A DNA stretch of 64,000 bases from Caballeronia insecticola (lineage in GTDB: Bacteria > Pseudomonadota > Gammaproteobacteria > Burkholderiales > Burkholderiaceae): assembly GCF_000402035.1 (NCBI RefSeq), contig NC_021294.1:744001-808000 (forward strand), in the 5' to 3' direction. Positions 54,205-62,996 of the stretch are shown here, in pieces. A program made the translations under genes and the position numbers. Under the pieces are notes generated by a model, which was not told the origin of the DNA, made no database searches, and saw only the letters and a program-made list of their open reading frames with translations. Each line of letters opens with the position of its first letter. The first letter of the stretch is position 1.

Positions 54205-55077
54205 TCAGACTTTCTTGATCGCCGTCTTGCCGAACAGACCTGCGGGCTTGACCGCGAGCACGATCAAGAGCAGCACGAGCCCCGGCACATCCTTGTAGCC
54301 GGTGGAAATATAGAAGCCGGTCGTCGTCTCCGCGATGCCGAGAATCATCCCGCCGACGATGATGCCCATGCCGCTCGACAAGCCCCCAATGATCGCCACC
54401 GCGAAGGCCTTGAGGCCGAGCACGGCGCCCATCGTCGCACCGGTCAATGTCAGCGGCGCGATCAAAACCCCTGCAAATGCAGCGGTCAACGATGAAAGCG
54501 CATACGAGAACGTAATGACAAGTCCCGTGTTGATGCCCATGAGCGCGGCCGCATCGCGATCGTTGGCGGTTGCCACGACTGCCTTGCCGAAGATCGTCTT
54601 GCGGTTGAAGAACTCGACGGCGAGCATCATGACGAGCGCCCCGCCGACAACGAGCAGTTCCATCGGCAGCACGTTCGCGCCGAACACCTTGAGCGGCGCT
54701 TCGGGCAGCGGCGACGGGAAGCGCAGATCGTCGCGGCCCCATACGTTTTCCGCGACGTTCTTGAAGATGATGCCGAGCGCGATCGTCGACATGATCCAGC
54801 CGAACTCGGACTTGATCTTGATGGCGGGCCGCACGCCGATGCGCTCGACGAATGAGCCTTGCACGAGCCCGAACAGGCACACGAGCGGAATCATCAGCCA
54901 GTAGTTGACGCCCGCCGACACGAGCGTCAAGCCGACGAGCGCGCCGAGCATCAATGCATCGCCCTGGCCGAAGTTCAGCGTGCCGGATGTGGCGAACGTG
55001 AGTTGATAGCCGAACGCGATCACGGCATAGATCATGCCGAGCGCGATGCCGCTATAGATGAGTTGCAGAAGGATCAT
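54205..55077 (-). CDS. livH: branched-chain amino acid-type ABC permease LivH
   Basis: 290 residues, about eight helices. The start LQLIYSGIALGMIYAVIAFGYQL and the motifs NFGQGDALMLGA, ATANDRDAAALMGIN and GLSSGMGIIVGGMILG are those of LivH. It forms the translocation pore with the LivM half of the next gene's product. The ATG at 55077 gives the normal N-terminus; an earlier one at 55119 would start inside the upstream hairpin region. Confidence 0.92.
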   Translation of the reverse strand: MILLQLIYSGIALGMIYAVIAFGYQLTFATSGTLNFGQGDALMLGALVGLTLVSAGVNYWLMIPLVCLFGLVQGSFVERIGVRPAIKIKSEFGWIMSTIALGIIFKNVAENVWGRDDLRFPSPLPEAPLKVFGANVLPMELLVVGGALVMMLAVEFFNRKTIFGKAVVATANDRDAAALMGINTGLVITFSYALSSLTAAFAGVLIAPLTLTGATMGAVLGLKAFAVAIIGGLSSGMGIIVGGMILGIAETTTGFYISTGYKDVPGLVLLLIVLAVKPAGLFGKTAIKKV

Positions 55078-55104
55078 CTTCGAGCACCAGTAAAAGCATG
55101 ACAA

Positions 55105-55135
55105 AGCCGCGCCCGCCATCGTGGCGAGCGCGGCT
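55105..55135 (-). terminator. hairpin between livK and livH, likely partial terminator
   Basis: AGCCGCGC (55105-55112) pairs with GCGCGGCT (55128-55135) with an inner CGCCA/TGGCG stem. Leftward it is followed only by TTTGTC. Such weak terminators after binding-protein genes let the binding protein be made in excess over the membrane parts. Confidence 0.55.
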
Positions 55136-55162
55136 CATATCGACATGACTGAACGAACGCGC

Positions 55163-56377
55163 TTAGTTCGCAGCGGTCGTCTGCTTGGTGCGCAGCGTAC
55201 TGCCGCCCTTCTTGTCGGCGTCGTAGGCGTACACGACACGGCCGTTCTTCACTTCGCCGACCACCGGCACGTTCGGGCTGATCGCTTCGTGATCGGTCTT
55301 CGTGAACGGCTTGTCGTAGACCATCACCACGCCTTCCACCTTCGTGTTGAGATTCTCGAGCGCTTCCTTGACCTTCGGGCCGTCGGTCGAGCCGGCCTGC
55401 TTGATGGCCGCCGCGAGCAGATAGACCGAGTCATAACCTTGCGCCGCCGACACCGGCGAATCGATGCGGTCGTTCTTCGGCTTGAACTCCTTCAGATACG
55501 CATCGATAAAGACCTTGCGCTTCGGCGTATTCGCTTCCTGAATGAAGGTCTGCGGCATGCGCGCGCCTTCGCCGTTGGTGCCTGCGTTGTCGATGTAGTT
55601 CGCCATCGACAGCGTCCAGCTGCCGATCAGCGGCACCTTCCAGCCGAGCTTGGCCATGCCGTTGGCGATCTGCGCGAGTTCCGGCCCGATGCCGTAAGTC
55701 AGCACGGCTTCCGCGCCCGCTTCCTTGGCCTTGAGCAACTGGGCCGTCATATCGACGTCCTTGATGTTGAACTTCTCGACCGCCACCGGTTTCACGCCTT
55801 TCGCGGACAGCGCCTTTTCCAGATCTTCGCGGCCAAGCTGGCCGTAGTTGGTCGAGTCGGCGAGAATCGCGACCTTCTTGAAGCCGCGCTTCGTCACGGC
55901 TTCTTCGACGATCATCGGTGCCTGAATGCGGTCCGCCGCCGCGTTGCGGAAGACGTAGTTATCGGGCTGATCGTCGAACTGCTTGGTCACCACCGTGCCG
56001 GTCGCAACGTTGTTGAACACCGGAATCTTCGCTTCCTGGAAGAAGCGTTGCGACGCAAGCGCCACACCGGTATTGATGTAGCCGACGACCGCGACCACCT
56101 TCTCCTTGTTGATGAGTTCTTGCGCGATCTGCACGCCGCGCTCGTTCTTGGCTTCGTCATCGCGCTCGACGAGCACGATCTGACGTCCGAGCACGCCGCC
56201 CGACTTGTTGATCTCCGCCGTGGCGAGACGCACGCCGTCGCGCATGCTGACACCCATGGAAGACGAACCGCCCGTGAACGGCCCATCGACGCCGATCTTG
56301 ATCGGGTCGGCCGCGTAGGCCAGCGAAAAAACGCCGAACGCAAGCGCGCCCGCGATGAGCTTCATCTGCATACCCAT
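55163..56377 (-). CDS. livK: periplasmic substrate-binding protein, LivK type
   Basis: 404 residues. A signal peptide (to about residue 22, SLAYA) precedes a type I binding-protein fold: DPIKIGVDGPFTGGSSSMGVSMRDGVRLATAEIN at the start and VVGYINTGVALASQRFFQEAKIPVFN for the ligand Ser/Thr loop. It is the first gene of the livK-livH-livMG-livF operon. Several residues of the canonical Leu/Ile/Val site cannot be confirmed, so the ligand may be another amino acid or aromatic acid. Confidence 0.9.
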   Translation of the reverse strand: MGMQMKLIAGALAFGVFSLAYAADPIKIGVDGPFTGGSSSMGVSMRDGVRLATAEINKSGGVLGRQIVLVERDDEAKNERGVQIAQELINKEKVVAVVGYINTGVALASQRFFQEAKIPVFNNVATGTVVTKQFDDQPDNYVFRNAAADRIQAPMIVEEAVTKRGFKKVAILADSTNYGQLGREDLEKALSAKGVKPVAVEKFNIKDVDMTAQLLKAKEAGAEAVLTYGIGPELAQIANGMAKLGWKVPLIGSWTLSMANYIDNAGTNGEGARMPQTFIQEANTPKRKVFIDAYLKEFKPKNDRIDSPVSAAQGYDSVYLLAAAIKQAGSTDGPKVKEALENLNTKVEGVVMVYDKPFTKTDHEAISPNVPVVGEVKNGRVVYAYDADKKGGSTLRTKQTTAAN

Positions 56378-56749
56378 GTGTGTCTCCGTCGCTCGAATCG
56401 TTATTTGAAGGGTCGGCTCGCGCTGTCGGCGAGAGTGGCGCTTGCGCGCTCTGCTCCGGCCCCATGCAAACTCCCAGGTCCGCTTTTGGCCTCAGCGATG
56501 CTTTTAAGTGCAGTGCGCGTTATCGATTACATAGGCGGTGACCGAGTTTAGAAAAATGTAAGGATATGACCATATTCGGAGATACCCGAAGAGCACGAGC
56601 GTTAGCGCACATCCGATGCATCGCAAATGTGCACGGCATGGAATAAACGCTAAAAGATGGATTCCGCGCATCACATTTCGCCAGCATCCCAAAGCGTTTT
56701 TAGGCTTGAGCAAGCGGCGTATCAGCGGGTATACGCTTAACGGCCAAGT
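56378..56749. other. intergenic region upstream of livK
   Basis: No gene is visible. The liv operon promoter should be here; an AT-rich patch at about 56540-56580 is a candidate. It ends at the terminator of the sigma/anti-sigma operon. Confidence 0.5.
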
Positions 56750-56784
56750 AAAAAAACGCGCGGTCCCAGGAGGGAGACCGCGCG
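56750..56784 (-). terminator. strong Rho-independent terminator of the sigma/anti-sigma operon
   Basis: Read leftward, CGCGCGGTC pairs perfectly with GACCGCGCG (56776-56784 with 56757-56765) and is followed by seven T (56750-56756). It lies about 60 bases after the anti-sigma stop. Confidence 0.88.
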
Positions 56785-56845
56785 CAACCTTGCGCACTCT
56801 AAGGATTTCTTTAGCGATTAAAGCCTTAAGCTTGATGCACGCGTG

Positions 56846-57592
56846 CTAGCGCGGCGCGCCGGTTTCGATCGCATGCGCGAACTGACGCAGCACGGCGCCC
56901 GATGCATCGGTGACGGCCCAGAACGTCATGCCGTCGTGATTCCAGCGCGCGAGTGCATAGCCATCGTCGGACTGGGTGACGACCGGCGAGAACTCCTTGT
57001 CGCCTGTATCGCTTTTCGCTTCGCCCTTGCGCTGGGGAAACACGTACACGTCGATCGGATGCTTCAGATAGCGATACACCACCACCGCCACCGGCCGATG
57101 ATCGATGTAATCGAGCCGCCCGCCGACCAGCGCGAAGCCCGGTCCCGCAGGATCGATCACCGGCGGCGCATAGTCGATGCGGCCGTTGAACCACGGCTTG
57201 ACCGTGTGCTTGTCGCTTGATAGCACGTCGATAGGACGATCCGACATCAGCGCGCGCACGTGGCTCGATACGATCTCCTGCGCGAGCGGCGAGCCACCCG
57301 ATACCGTCGACATGAGCGGCACCGCCTGGAACCACAGCATGGTGCCGAGCACGAGCGCGGAAAGCGTGGCGCCCGCGAACGCGCCGCCGAAGAACGGCCA
57401 CGGCGCCGCGAACGGATTGCTCCAGCCACGCCGGGCGCGTCGTGCGGGCGACGGCGCGTCGGCCTCTTCCGCTTCAGCGGCCGCGGCCCGCACCCGGGCC
57501 AGCACCTGCGCCCGCAGATGCACGGGCGCGCGCTGATAGAGCGACCCATCGGTGAGCCTCGTGTCGAGCGAGGCGGTGTCGTTATTTTCCAT
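56846..57592 (-). CDS. membrane-bound anti-sigma factor-like protein
   Basis: 248 residues. A cytoplasmic N-terminus of about 60 residues, one membrane helix (about 68-92, FFGGAFAGATLSALVLGTMLW) and a periplasmic C-terminal domain with FALVGGRLDYIDHRPVAVVVYRY. This layout and the 11-base overlap with an ECF sigma gene identify an anti-sigma factor. The Cys/His zinc-binding motif found in many ECF anti-sigma factors is absent; the N-terminus has no Cys at all. It should hold the sigma factor at the membrane until a periplasmic signal arrives. Confidence 0.82.
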   Translation of the reverse strand: MENNDTASLDTRLTDGSLYQRAPVHLRAQVLARVRAAAAEAEEADAPSPARRARRGWSNPFAAPWPFFGGAFAGATLSALVLGTMLWFQAVPLMSTVSGGSPLAQEIVSSHVRALMSDRPIDVLSSDKHTVKPWFNGRIDYAPPVIDPAGPGFALVGGRLDYIDHRPVAVVVYRYLKHPIDVYVFPQRKGEAKSDTGDKEFSPVVTQSDDGYALARWNHDGMTFWAVTDASGAVLRQFAHAIETGAPR

Positions 57593-58253
57593 TTCCCGAC
57601 TCCTCCGAATGACCAGGTCCCGCGCGGCGGACGAGCCGCACGCTCGGCCGGTCCTGTCCGCCCTGCGCCGCGCGCACCGCCCCCGCCAGCATCTTGCGGC
57701 CGCGCGCGAGCCGCGACATCACCGTGCCGATGGGCACGCCTGTCACGGACGCCACTTCCTTGTAACTCATGTCCTCAAGCTCGCGTAACACCAGCACCTC
57801 GCGGAAGGCCACCGGCAAGGCCTCCAGCGCGCGATGCACCAGATGAATCTCGTCACGGCGCACGGCGAGCGTTTCAGGGTCCGCCGCGCCTTCTTCCGAC
57901 CAGCCCGGCAATGCTTCGTCGCCGCCGAGTTCTTCGTCGTAGGGCGTGGCGTCGGCCAGTTGCACGCGACGTCGCCATTCCGTGAACCACGTATTGCGCA
58001 CGATAGCGAGCAGCCATGCCCGCGCGTTCGCCTCCTCGCCGCCTTCGAATCCACCGAAAAAACGGAACGCGCGCAGATAGGCTTCCTGCACGACGTCGTC
58101 GGCGTCGCTCGCGTTGCCGGACAGCCAGCGCGCGAGGTTGTACGCGGCGTCCAGATGCGGCATCACCATCGCCTCGAAGCGCGCGTGGGCCGCCTGTGCG
58201 TCCGCGCGCTCGCCGCGTCCGGACTTCTCCTGTCTCGACCTGCCTTGCCACAT
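57582..58253 (-). CDS. ECF-family RNA polymerase sigma factor
   Basis: 223 residues. Region 2 (about 30-98) contains ARWLSGNASDADDVVQEAYLRAFRFF, region 4 (about 140-195) contains LPVAFREVLVLRELEDMSYKEVASVTGVPIGTVMSRLARGR. This is the sigma-70 ECF plan with regions 2 and 4 only. AAAGGAGACC precedes the ATG at 58253. It is divergent from an exported metallophosphoesterase and cupredoxin, which are the probable regulon core. Confidence 0.92.
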   Translation of the reverse strand: MWQGRSRQEKSGRGERADAQAAHARFEAMVMPHLDAAYNLARWLSGNASDADDVVQEAYLRAFRFFGGFEGGEEANARAWLLAIVRNTWFTEWRRRVQLADATPYDEELGGDEALPGWSEEGAADPETLAVRRDEIHLVHRALEALPVAFREVLVLRELEDMSYKEVASVTGVPIGTVMSRLARGRKMLAGAVRAAQGGQDRPSVRLVRRAGPGHSEESGNGK

Positions 58254-58603
58254 CGCGCGGGTCTCCTTTCGCCTGCCACGTTCGGGAAACTTCGTCGGGG
58301 CCTCGCGGCAACACGGCTTTTCCGCGCCCTCACCCTCCCATACTTCCCGCCCGCCGGGTTTATTCCCGTTTATGCCCGCGCCTTAAAAAAATATAGCGGG
58401 AATATCGCGCCCGTTCCGCCGGTTCGATGGATGCCACAGCGATCCGCAAACGATGCGGAACTCGCGGGGCCTCGCGCTCATGCACCGGGCCGCCGTGAGC
58501 GTGCGAATTGCAGAATCTTCGCCGAATGTTCGCCGAATCGAACGACAAGATTTGCGGCCGCGATCACATCCAATCACATCCAATTAAATCGAAGGGAACC
58601 GCC
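58254..58603. other. divergent promoter region of the ECF sigma and metallophosphoesterase genes
   Basis: No gene. It contains two pairs of short tandem repeats close to the metallophosphoesterase start (58518-58582) and an AT-rich stretch at about 58370-58410. Both divergent promoters must lie here. Confidence 0.55.
58518..58582. repeat. two pairs of tandem 10-11 bp repeats before the metallophosphoesterase gene
   Basis: TTCGCCGAAT occurs at 58518-58527 and 58529-58538 (period 11). ATCACATCCA occurs at 58563-58572 and 58573-58582 (period 10). Both periods are near one helical turn, as expected for side-by-side binding of a regulator. Confidence 0.7.
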
Positions 58604-59593
58604 ATGAAACCCGATCCCACCGCTCTGCATCCCGCGCAGGAAATTGATGAACTCGACGATCACGGCAAGCGCCGCCGCACCGCGCTCTCGTGCATGGCCT
58701 GGGCCGGCGCCGGCGTGCTCTGGACCGTGAGCGGCGGCGTGCCGGCCTCGCGCCTGATTTCGTCCGCCGAGGCCGCCGAGACGACGAGTTCGTTCAGCTT
58801 CGTGCAGATCAGCGACAGCCATATCGGTTTCAACAAGGACCCGAACACGGAACCGACAGGCACGCTCGAAGAAGCCGTCAATCACGTCAGCGCCATGAAA
58901 AAGCGCCCCGCGTTCATGATCCACACCGGCGACATCACGCATCTGTCGAAGCCCGGCGAGTTCGATACGGCGACGCAGATCATCGGTAAGGCCGGCATGG
59001 ACGTGCATTACGTGCCCGGCGAGCACGACGTGCTGGTCGAAGACGGCAATCCGTTCTTCGAGCGTTTTTCCGGCCAATACGGCCGCGGCAGTAACCGTCA
59101 CTGGTACAGCTTCGATCAGGGCGGCGTGCATTTCATCGGCCTCACCAACGTGATCGACCTCAAGGGCGGCGGCCTCGGCTTTCTCGGCGACGCGCAACTC
59201 GCATGGCTCAAAGCCGACTTGCAGGGCAAATCGAGCAGCACGCCGATTGTCGTGTTCGCGCATATCCCGCTGTGGGCGCTCTATCCGCAATGGGGCTGGG
59301 GCACCGACGACAGCGCGCAGGCGCTCGCGCTCCTGAAACGCTTCGGCTCGGTGACGGTATTGAACGGCCACGTGCATCAAGTGGCGCAAAAGGTGGAGGG
59401 AGACATGCGCTTCTATTCGGCGCTGTCGACGGCGTTTCCGCAACCCGCGCCGGGCGCGCCGTCCGGCCCCGGTCCGATGAAGGTGCCGGCGGATCAGTTG
59501 CGCACGATGCTCGGCCTGCGCGAAGTCACGCATATCGCGGGGCGCGGGCAACTGGCCGTCACCGACACGTCGCTGGCAGGAGCGCAAGCATGA
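58604..59593 (+). CDS. exported metallophosphoesterase
   Basis: 329 residues. An N-terminal basic/hydrophobic segment (KRRRTALSCMAWAGAGVLW, about 22-40) looks like a Tat leader. The calcineurin-like motifs are in order: QISDSHIG (DxH), HTGDITH (GD), VPGEHD (in place of GNHD), FAHIPLW and NGHVHQ. It would hydrolyse phosphomono- or diesters outside the cytoplasm with two metals. The ATG at 58604 has AAGGGAACC upstream. Its stop overlaps the cupredoxin start (ATGA). Confidence 0.88.
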   Translation: MKPDPTALHPAQEIDELDDHGKRRRTALSCMAWAGAGVLWTVSGGVPASRLISSAEAAETTSSFSFVQISDSHIGFNKDPNTEPTGTLEEAVNHVSAMKKRPAFMIHTGDITHLSKPGEFDTATQIIGKAGMDVHYVPGEHDVLVEDGNPFFERFSGQYGRGSNRHWYSFDQGGVHFIGLTNVIDLKGGGLGFLGDAQLAWLKADLQGKSSSTPIVVFAHIPLWALYPQWGWGTDDSAQALALLKRFGSVTVLNGHVHQVAQKVEGDMRFYSALSTAFPQPAPGAPSGPGPMKVPADQLRTMLGLREVTHIAGRGQLAVTDTSLAGAQA

Positions 59594-60000
59594 ATATCGA
59601 CACAATTTCGAACTACGTTTCGCCTGCCAATCTGCGCCCGCTCGCCGGCAAGTTTCTGCGCAAGGCGGTGTTTGCGCTCGTCGTGAAAGGCGTGATCGGC
59701 GTGATTCCGACGGCATGCGCGCAGGCGCCCGCGCAACAGATCGCGGCGGTCGCGGCGCCGACCATTTCCATCGACAACTTCGCGTTCAGCCAGCAGGCGA
59801 TCACCGTGCCGGTCGGCACCAAGGTGACATGGGTAAATCACGACGACATGCTGCACACCGTCGCCGACGAGGGCAAGAGCTTCAAGTCCGACCCGCTCGA
59901 CAGCGGCGACAGCTTCTCGCATGTGTTCGACAAGCCGGGCACGTACAAGTACTTCTGCTCGCTGCATCCGCACATGACGGGGACGGTAGTGGTGCAATGA
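59590..60000 (+). CDS. amicyanin/plastocyanin-like cupredoxin
   Basis: 136 residues. A long N-terminal signal/anchor (about 20-45) precedes a single blue-copper domain. The type 1 ligands are His89 (DDMLHTV), Cys123, His126 and Met129 in CSLHPHM. The C-x2-H-x2-M spacing is that of amicyanin, the electron acceptor of methylamine dehydrogenase. It is coupled to the metallophosphoesterase gene, under the divergent ECF sigma. It could carry electrons or bind copper in the periplasm; a link to the TTQ enzyme 45 kb away is only a possibility. Confidence 0.88.
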   Translation: MNIDTISNYVSPANLRPLAGKFLRKAVFALVVKGVIGVIPTACAQAPAQQIAAVAAPTISIDNFAFSQQAITVPVGTKVTWVNHDDMLHTVADEGKSFKSDPLDSGDSFSHVFDKPGTYKYFCSLHPHMTGTVVVQ

Positions 60001-60019
60001 GCGCGCCGCGCGCGTGGCT

Positions 60020-61114
60020 TCAGCCGCGGGCCTTCGCGATTGCGGCGAGATTGCCCTCGCCGAATCCGTGATGCCCGCGCCGCTCGACGATCTCGAAGAA
60101 CATGTCGCCGGGCCGGCGTTCAACGAAGGTTTGCAGGAAAAGCTGCGGCGTGCCGTCGGGCAGAATCTCGCCATCGACAAGAATGCCGCGCGTGCGCAGA
60201 TTCTCGACATCGAGACCGTGGCCGGGAAGGCGCTCGTCGATCTCGTCGTAATAGCGCGGCGGCGGCTGCAGAAAACGCACGCCGCGCGCGAGTAACGCAT
60301 CGACGGATGCGAAGATATCCGCCGACGCGAGCGCGATATGCTGCACGCCCTCGCCTTCGTGATCGGGCAGATACTGCTGCATCAGGTCCGTGCGATACGT
60401 GCCTTCCTCATACACCGGAATGCGGATCGAGCCGCACGGCGACAGCGTGACGGCCGAATCCTGCGACACATGCCAGTCCGGATGCACCTGATGAATCTCC
60501 GAGAAATGCAGCACTTCGCGGTAGAACTCGAGCCATTCCTGAATGCGGCCCGGCCCGACCGTCTGCGTGAAGTGATCCACTTCGAGCAGGCCGGTGCCCG
60601 CGTTACTCGCGCTCGCACCGGCAAGCGGACGAAAGTCGATGTCGTAGATCGACGCCTCGCCGCTGTTCTTGCCCGGCCAGTGATCGACGAAATAGATATG
60701 CGAATCGCCGATGCCCTGAATGGCCGGAATCGCGAGTTCGTTCGGGCCGATCTTCTCGCCTTCGAAATCCCACGCGCCGTATTCGAGCGCGCGCTCGTGG
60801 GCGATCTGCGCGTCGAGCACGCGAATGCCGATCGCCGCGATGCCGACGCCGTGCGACTCGGCGAAGCGCGACGCGAACGAGTCCGGCTCGGCGTTCAGCA
60901 GGAAGTTCATGCTGCCTTGCCGGAACAGCGTCACGGCCTTGCTGACGTGCTGCGCCACGGGCACGAAGCCGAGACGATCGAACAACGCGGCAAGGCCCTC
61001 GGGATCGGGACTGGAAAACTCGACGAACTCCAGCCCCGCGATGCCGAGCGGATTGTCACCGACAGAAAAATCGGGCGTCGCGCGGGCGGAGGAAGAGGAG
61101 TCGGGCTGGGTCAT
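60020..61114 (-). CDS. hpd: 4-hydroxyphenylpyruvate dioxygenase
   Basis: 364 residues. The two-domain VOC fold has the iron ligands His181 (LEVDHFTQTV), His259 (GVQHIALAS) and Glu341 (MFFEIVERRG), followed by the gate helix HHGFGEGNLAAI. It converts 4-hydroxyphenylpyruvate to homogentisate in tyrosine degradation. I take the ATG at 61114 (GAGGTATTGCC upstream), not the TTG two codons earlier. It converges on the cupredoxin gene with 19 bases between. Other homogentisate genes are not in the window. Confidence 0.93.
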   Translation of the reverse strand: MTQPDSSSSARATPDFSVGDNPLGIAGLEFVEFSSPDPEGLAALFDRLGFVPVAQHVSKAVTLFRQGSMNFLLNAEPDSFASRFAESHGVGIAAIGIRVLDAQIAHERALEYGAWDFEGEKIGPNELAIPAIQGIGDSHIYFVDHWPGKNSGEASIYDIDFRPLAGASASNAGTGLLEVDHFTQTVGPGRIQEWLEFYREVLHFSEIHQVHPDWHVSQDSAVTLSPCGSIRIPVYEEGTYRTDLMQQYLPDHEGEGVQHIALASADIFASVDALLARGVRFLQPPPRYYDEIDERLPGHGLDVENLRTRGILVDGEILPDGTPQLFLQTFVERRPGDMFFEIVERRGHHGFGEGNLAAIAKARG

Positions 61115-61295
61115 CGGCAATACCTCGAAAATGTACGATCTGGTTCACGGACGCAAAACTACCACGACCTGCCGTATCCGTGCGACCCGGCGGCTTCATC
61201 GCAATGGCCGGATGGTCTGCGCCTAGAGTAGCGGCAGCGGGATTGCCGTGTCAAAGGCGGGGCCGCCCGACGCGTCCGCCGCCATTTTCGGGAAT

Positions 61296-61544
61296 TTACG
61301 CGGCGAGGCGCTCCGCATTCATCGACGGGCGTCTGGCTTGCGGCGGAAACACGTTCCAGGAGCCGTCGTCGTGCCGGAAGAAGATGATCGCGAGCAGCCC
61401 GCCCGGATGCTGCGCCTCGATGCAAACATAACGCGCGCCGGTGACATGCGAGCGGCACAGGCGCACGACGCGCGCCGGATGCGCGGGGGTCGGTGCGAGC
61501 CATTTGTCGACGGCCCAGTGCAGCGAATTGGCGGCGGTTTGCAT
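61296..61544 (-). CDS. small protein of unknown function, 82 residues
   Basis: I do not recognise it. It has a compact alpha-beta look: an N-terminal helix (NSLHWAVDKWL), then strands RVVRLCRSHVTG, ARYVCIEAQHPGGLLAIIFFRH and a WNVFPPQARRP end. Two Cys, no signal peptide. GGGAGACC precedes the ATG at 61544. It follows the LRAT-fold gene by 35 bases on the same strand, so it probably works with it. Confidence 0.65.
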   Translation of the reverse strand: MQTAANSLHWAVDKWLAPTPAHPARVVRLCRSHVTGARYVCIEAQHPGGLLAIIFFRHDDGSWNVFPPQARRPSMNAERLAA

Positions 61545-61579
61545 GATGGTCTCCCGGAATGCAAAGCTCAGCGTGAAGT

Positions 61580-62074
61580 TCAGGCGACGAGCGCCGCGTT
61601 CATGCGGCGGCGTTCGGCGGCAACATAGGCGCGAAAGAGTCCCGACACGGCGCGCAGCGCGGCGCGCGGGTGCGCGAAGCACGCTTGCACCTGACGGCTG
61701 CGGGCGCGGCCGTCGAGGCACCACGTGACGAAGTGCTCGCAGTTGTTGGTCAGCAGGCGATACTGGTCTTCGCCGATGCGGCTGCGCGCGCGGCGCACCG
61801 CTTCCATGCCGACGAACTTCGCGGCCGGATTCTGGCGGATGGTGACTTCATGACCGGCGGCGAATTGTTCGACGGTGACTTCCTCGACCGGGCCGCGATG
61901 CAGCGACTTCGCGAAGCCGGCATAGTGGATGACCATGCCGTTGCCTGCGTAGATGCCGTGGTGTTCGTAGCCGGACCGGCGCGTGACGAGTTCGGTGCCG
62001 AGCGCGGGTTCGTCGTCGAGCGAGAAGCTGTCTGCCTGGCGGTCGATCACGGCGAGTTGTTGGTTGGTTGACAT
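61580..62074 (-). CDS. LRAT-fold (NlpC/P60-related) protein
   Basis: 164 residues. The lecithin:retinol acyltransferase pattern is clear: His39 in YEHHGIYAGNGMVIHYAG and nucleophile Cys112 in TNNCEHFVTWCL. Bacterial members are thiol acyltransferases, amidases or lipases; a C-terminal basic helix (about 130-160) may bind membranes. GGAGCCC precedes the ATG at 62074. It is divergent from a candidate double-glycine-leader peptide gene 476 bases away. Confidence 0.85.
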   Translation of the reverse strand: MSTNQQLAVIDRQADSFSLDDEPALGTELVTRRSGYEHHGIYAGNGMVIHYAGFAKSLHRGPVEEVTVEQFAAGHEVTIRQNPAAKFVGMEAVRRARSRIGEDQYRLLTNNCEHFVTWCLDGRARSRQVQACFAHPRAALRAVSGLFRAYVAAERRRMNAALVA

Positions 62075-62550
62075 GGCGGGCTCCGATTCTTTTTCGCTTG
62101 GCGCCATGTGTTTGTCTGGCGCCGGGTTGCCCAGTCATTTGCATCAACCTTGCCAGCTTTCTCAAGCCATTGATTTATATCGATAAACTGATTTTGTAGA
62201 GTGCTTCGTCGAAGCGTTGTGTTCTGCTTAGGCCAACAGTTTTCCCCCGTGTTTGTTGGCTGCCGAGCGCCAGAATCGGTTATCGGCGAAATCGTGATGA
62301 ATACCTTGTGAGTGCGGCCCGGCACGCGTGTTAATCGATGTGTTGGATGTTCGCTCGCGCACCAACGCCTGCTGTTGGAGCCGGTCCAACTGATCGGCTT
62401 GTGACGGCCCGACGCGACCGGTCGTGCGATGCCTTCGAAGCCCCGTCCGCCTTGCCATTCGCCGGAAAACACTAATGGACCGCTTGCGCCGGCACAGGCC
62501 TTGCATTAGTCCGTGCGTCCTGCTTCTCAGGCCATTCACGGAGAGCCGAA
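62075..62550. other. divergent intergenic region, LRAT gene / GG-leader peptide gene
   Basis: No gene or clear repeat is visible. A lower-GC stretch lies at about 62145-62260 (including ATTTATATCGATAAACTG), a plausible promoter zone for one or both neighbours. Confidence 0.45.
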
Positions 62551-62883
62551 ATGAGCGTCATCACCATCACCGATCTCGAATACGACTGCGAACTCGATCG
62601 CCGGGCGATGTCGGCCATTAGCGGCGGCGGTGGCGCACCCTGGGTGTATGGCTGGATCACGCCGTTCACGGGCCAGTCGTCGGGTGGGGGCGGCGGCGTC
62701 GCGGCGGTGAACATCATCGATGTCACCAACAACATCTACGAGACGACCAACAACATCACCAACACCACGGTCTCGGTCGCGCAGATGATCAACCAGTTCC
62801 AGAGCGTCAACGTCAGCAACACCGGCAACGGCGCGACGCTTGCCGTCAACCCGAACTCGGTTGCGGGAAATCGCGCGGGCTAG
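62551..62883 (+). CDS. candidate double-glycine-leader peptide, Asn/Thr-rich
   Basis: 110 residues. The first 26 look like a peptidase-cleaved leader: acidic/hydrophobic residues, ELDRRAMSAISGG, then GG at 25-26 and 27-28. Similar AMxAIxGG starts occur in Burkholderia small proteins that I recall as uncharacterised. The remainder is Gly-rich (44-49) and then Asn/Thr/Val-rich with short NN-T repeats (59-76), low in charge and with no Cys after residue 13. GGAGAGCC precedes the ATG. No peptidase-containing ABC transporter is in the window, so export is unproven. Confidence 0.65.
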   Translation: MSVITITDLEYDCELDRRAMSAISGGGGAPWVYGWITPFTGQSSGGGGGVAAVNIIDVTNNIYETTNNITNTTVSVAQMINQFQSVNVSNTGNGATLAVNPNSVAGNRAG

Positions 62884-62996
62884 GCGGCATGGCGGTGCAT
62901 ATCCGACGTTCACTGCAGCGCGTGTTGGTACACAATGGGCGAGACCGGCGGCCGCGCCTGCCCGACGCCACGCCACCCAGCATTCCGGAGGTTGCC

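Noticed and set aside
52395..54218. 607-codon rightward open frame opposite livM-livG
   Set aside because: Composition is the same antisense Arg/His-rich type; the opposite strand encodes a complete transporter.
57582..58253. Heat-shock or housekeeping sigma factor
   Set aside because: Only regions 2 and 4 are present and the length is 223 residues, which is the ECF plan.
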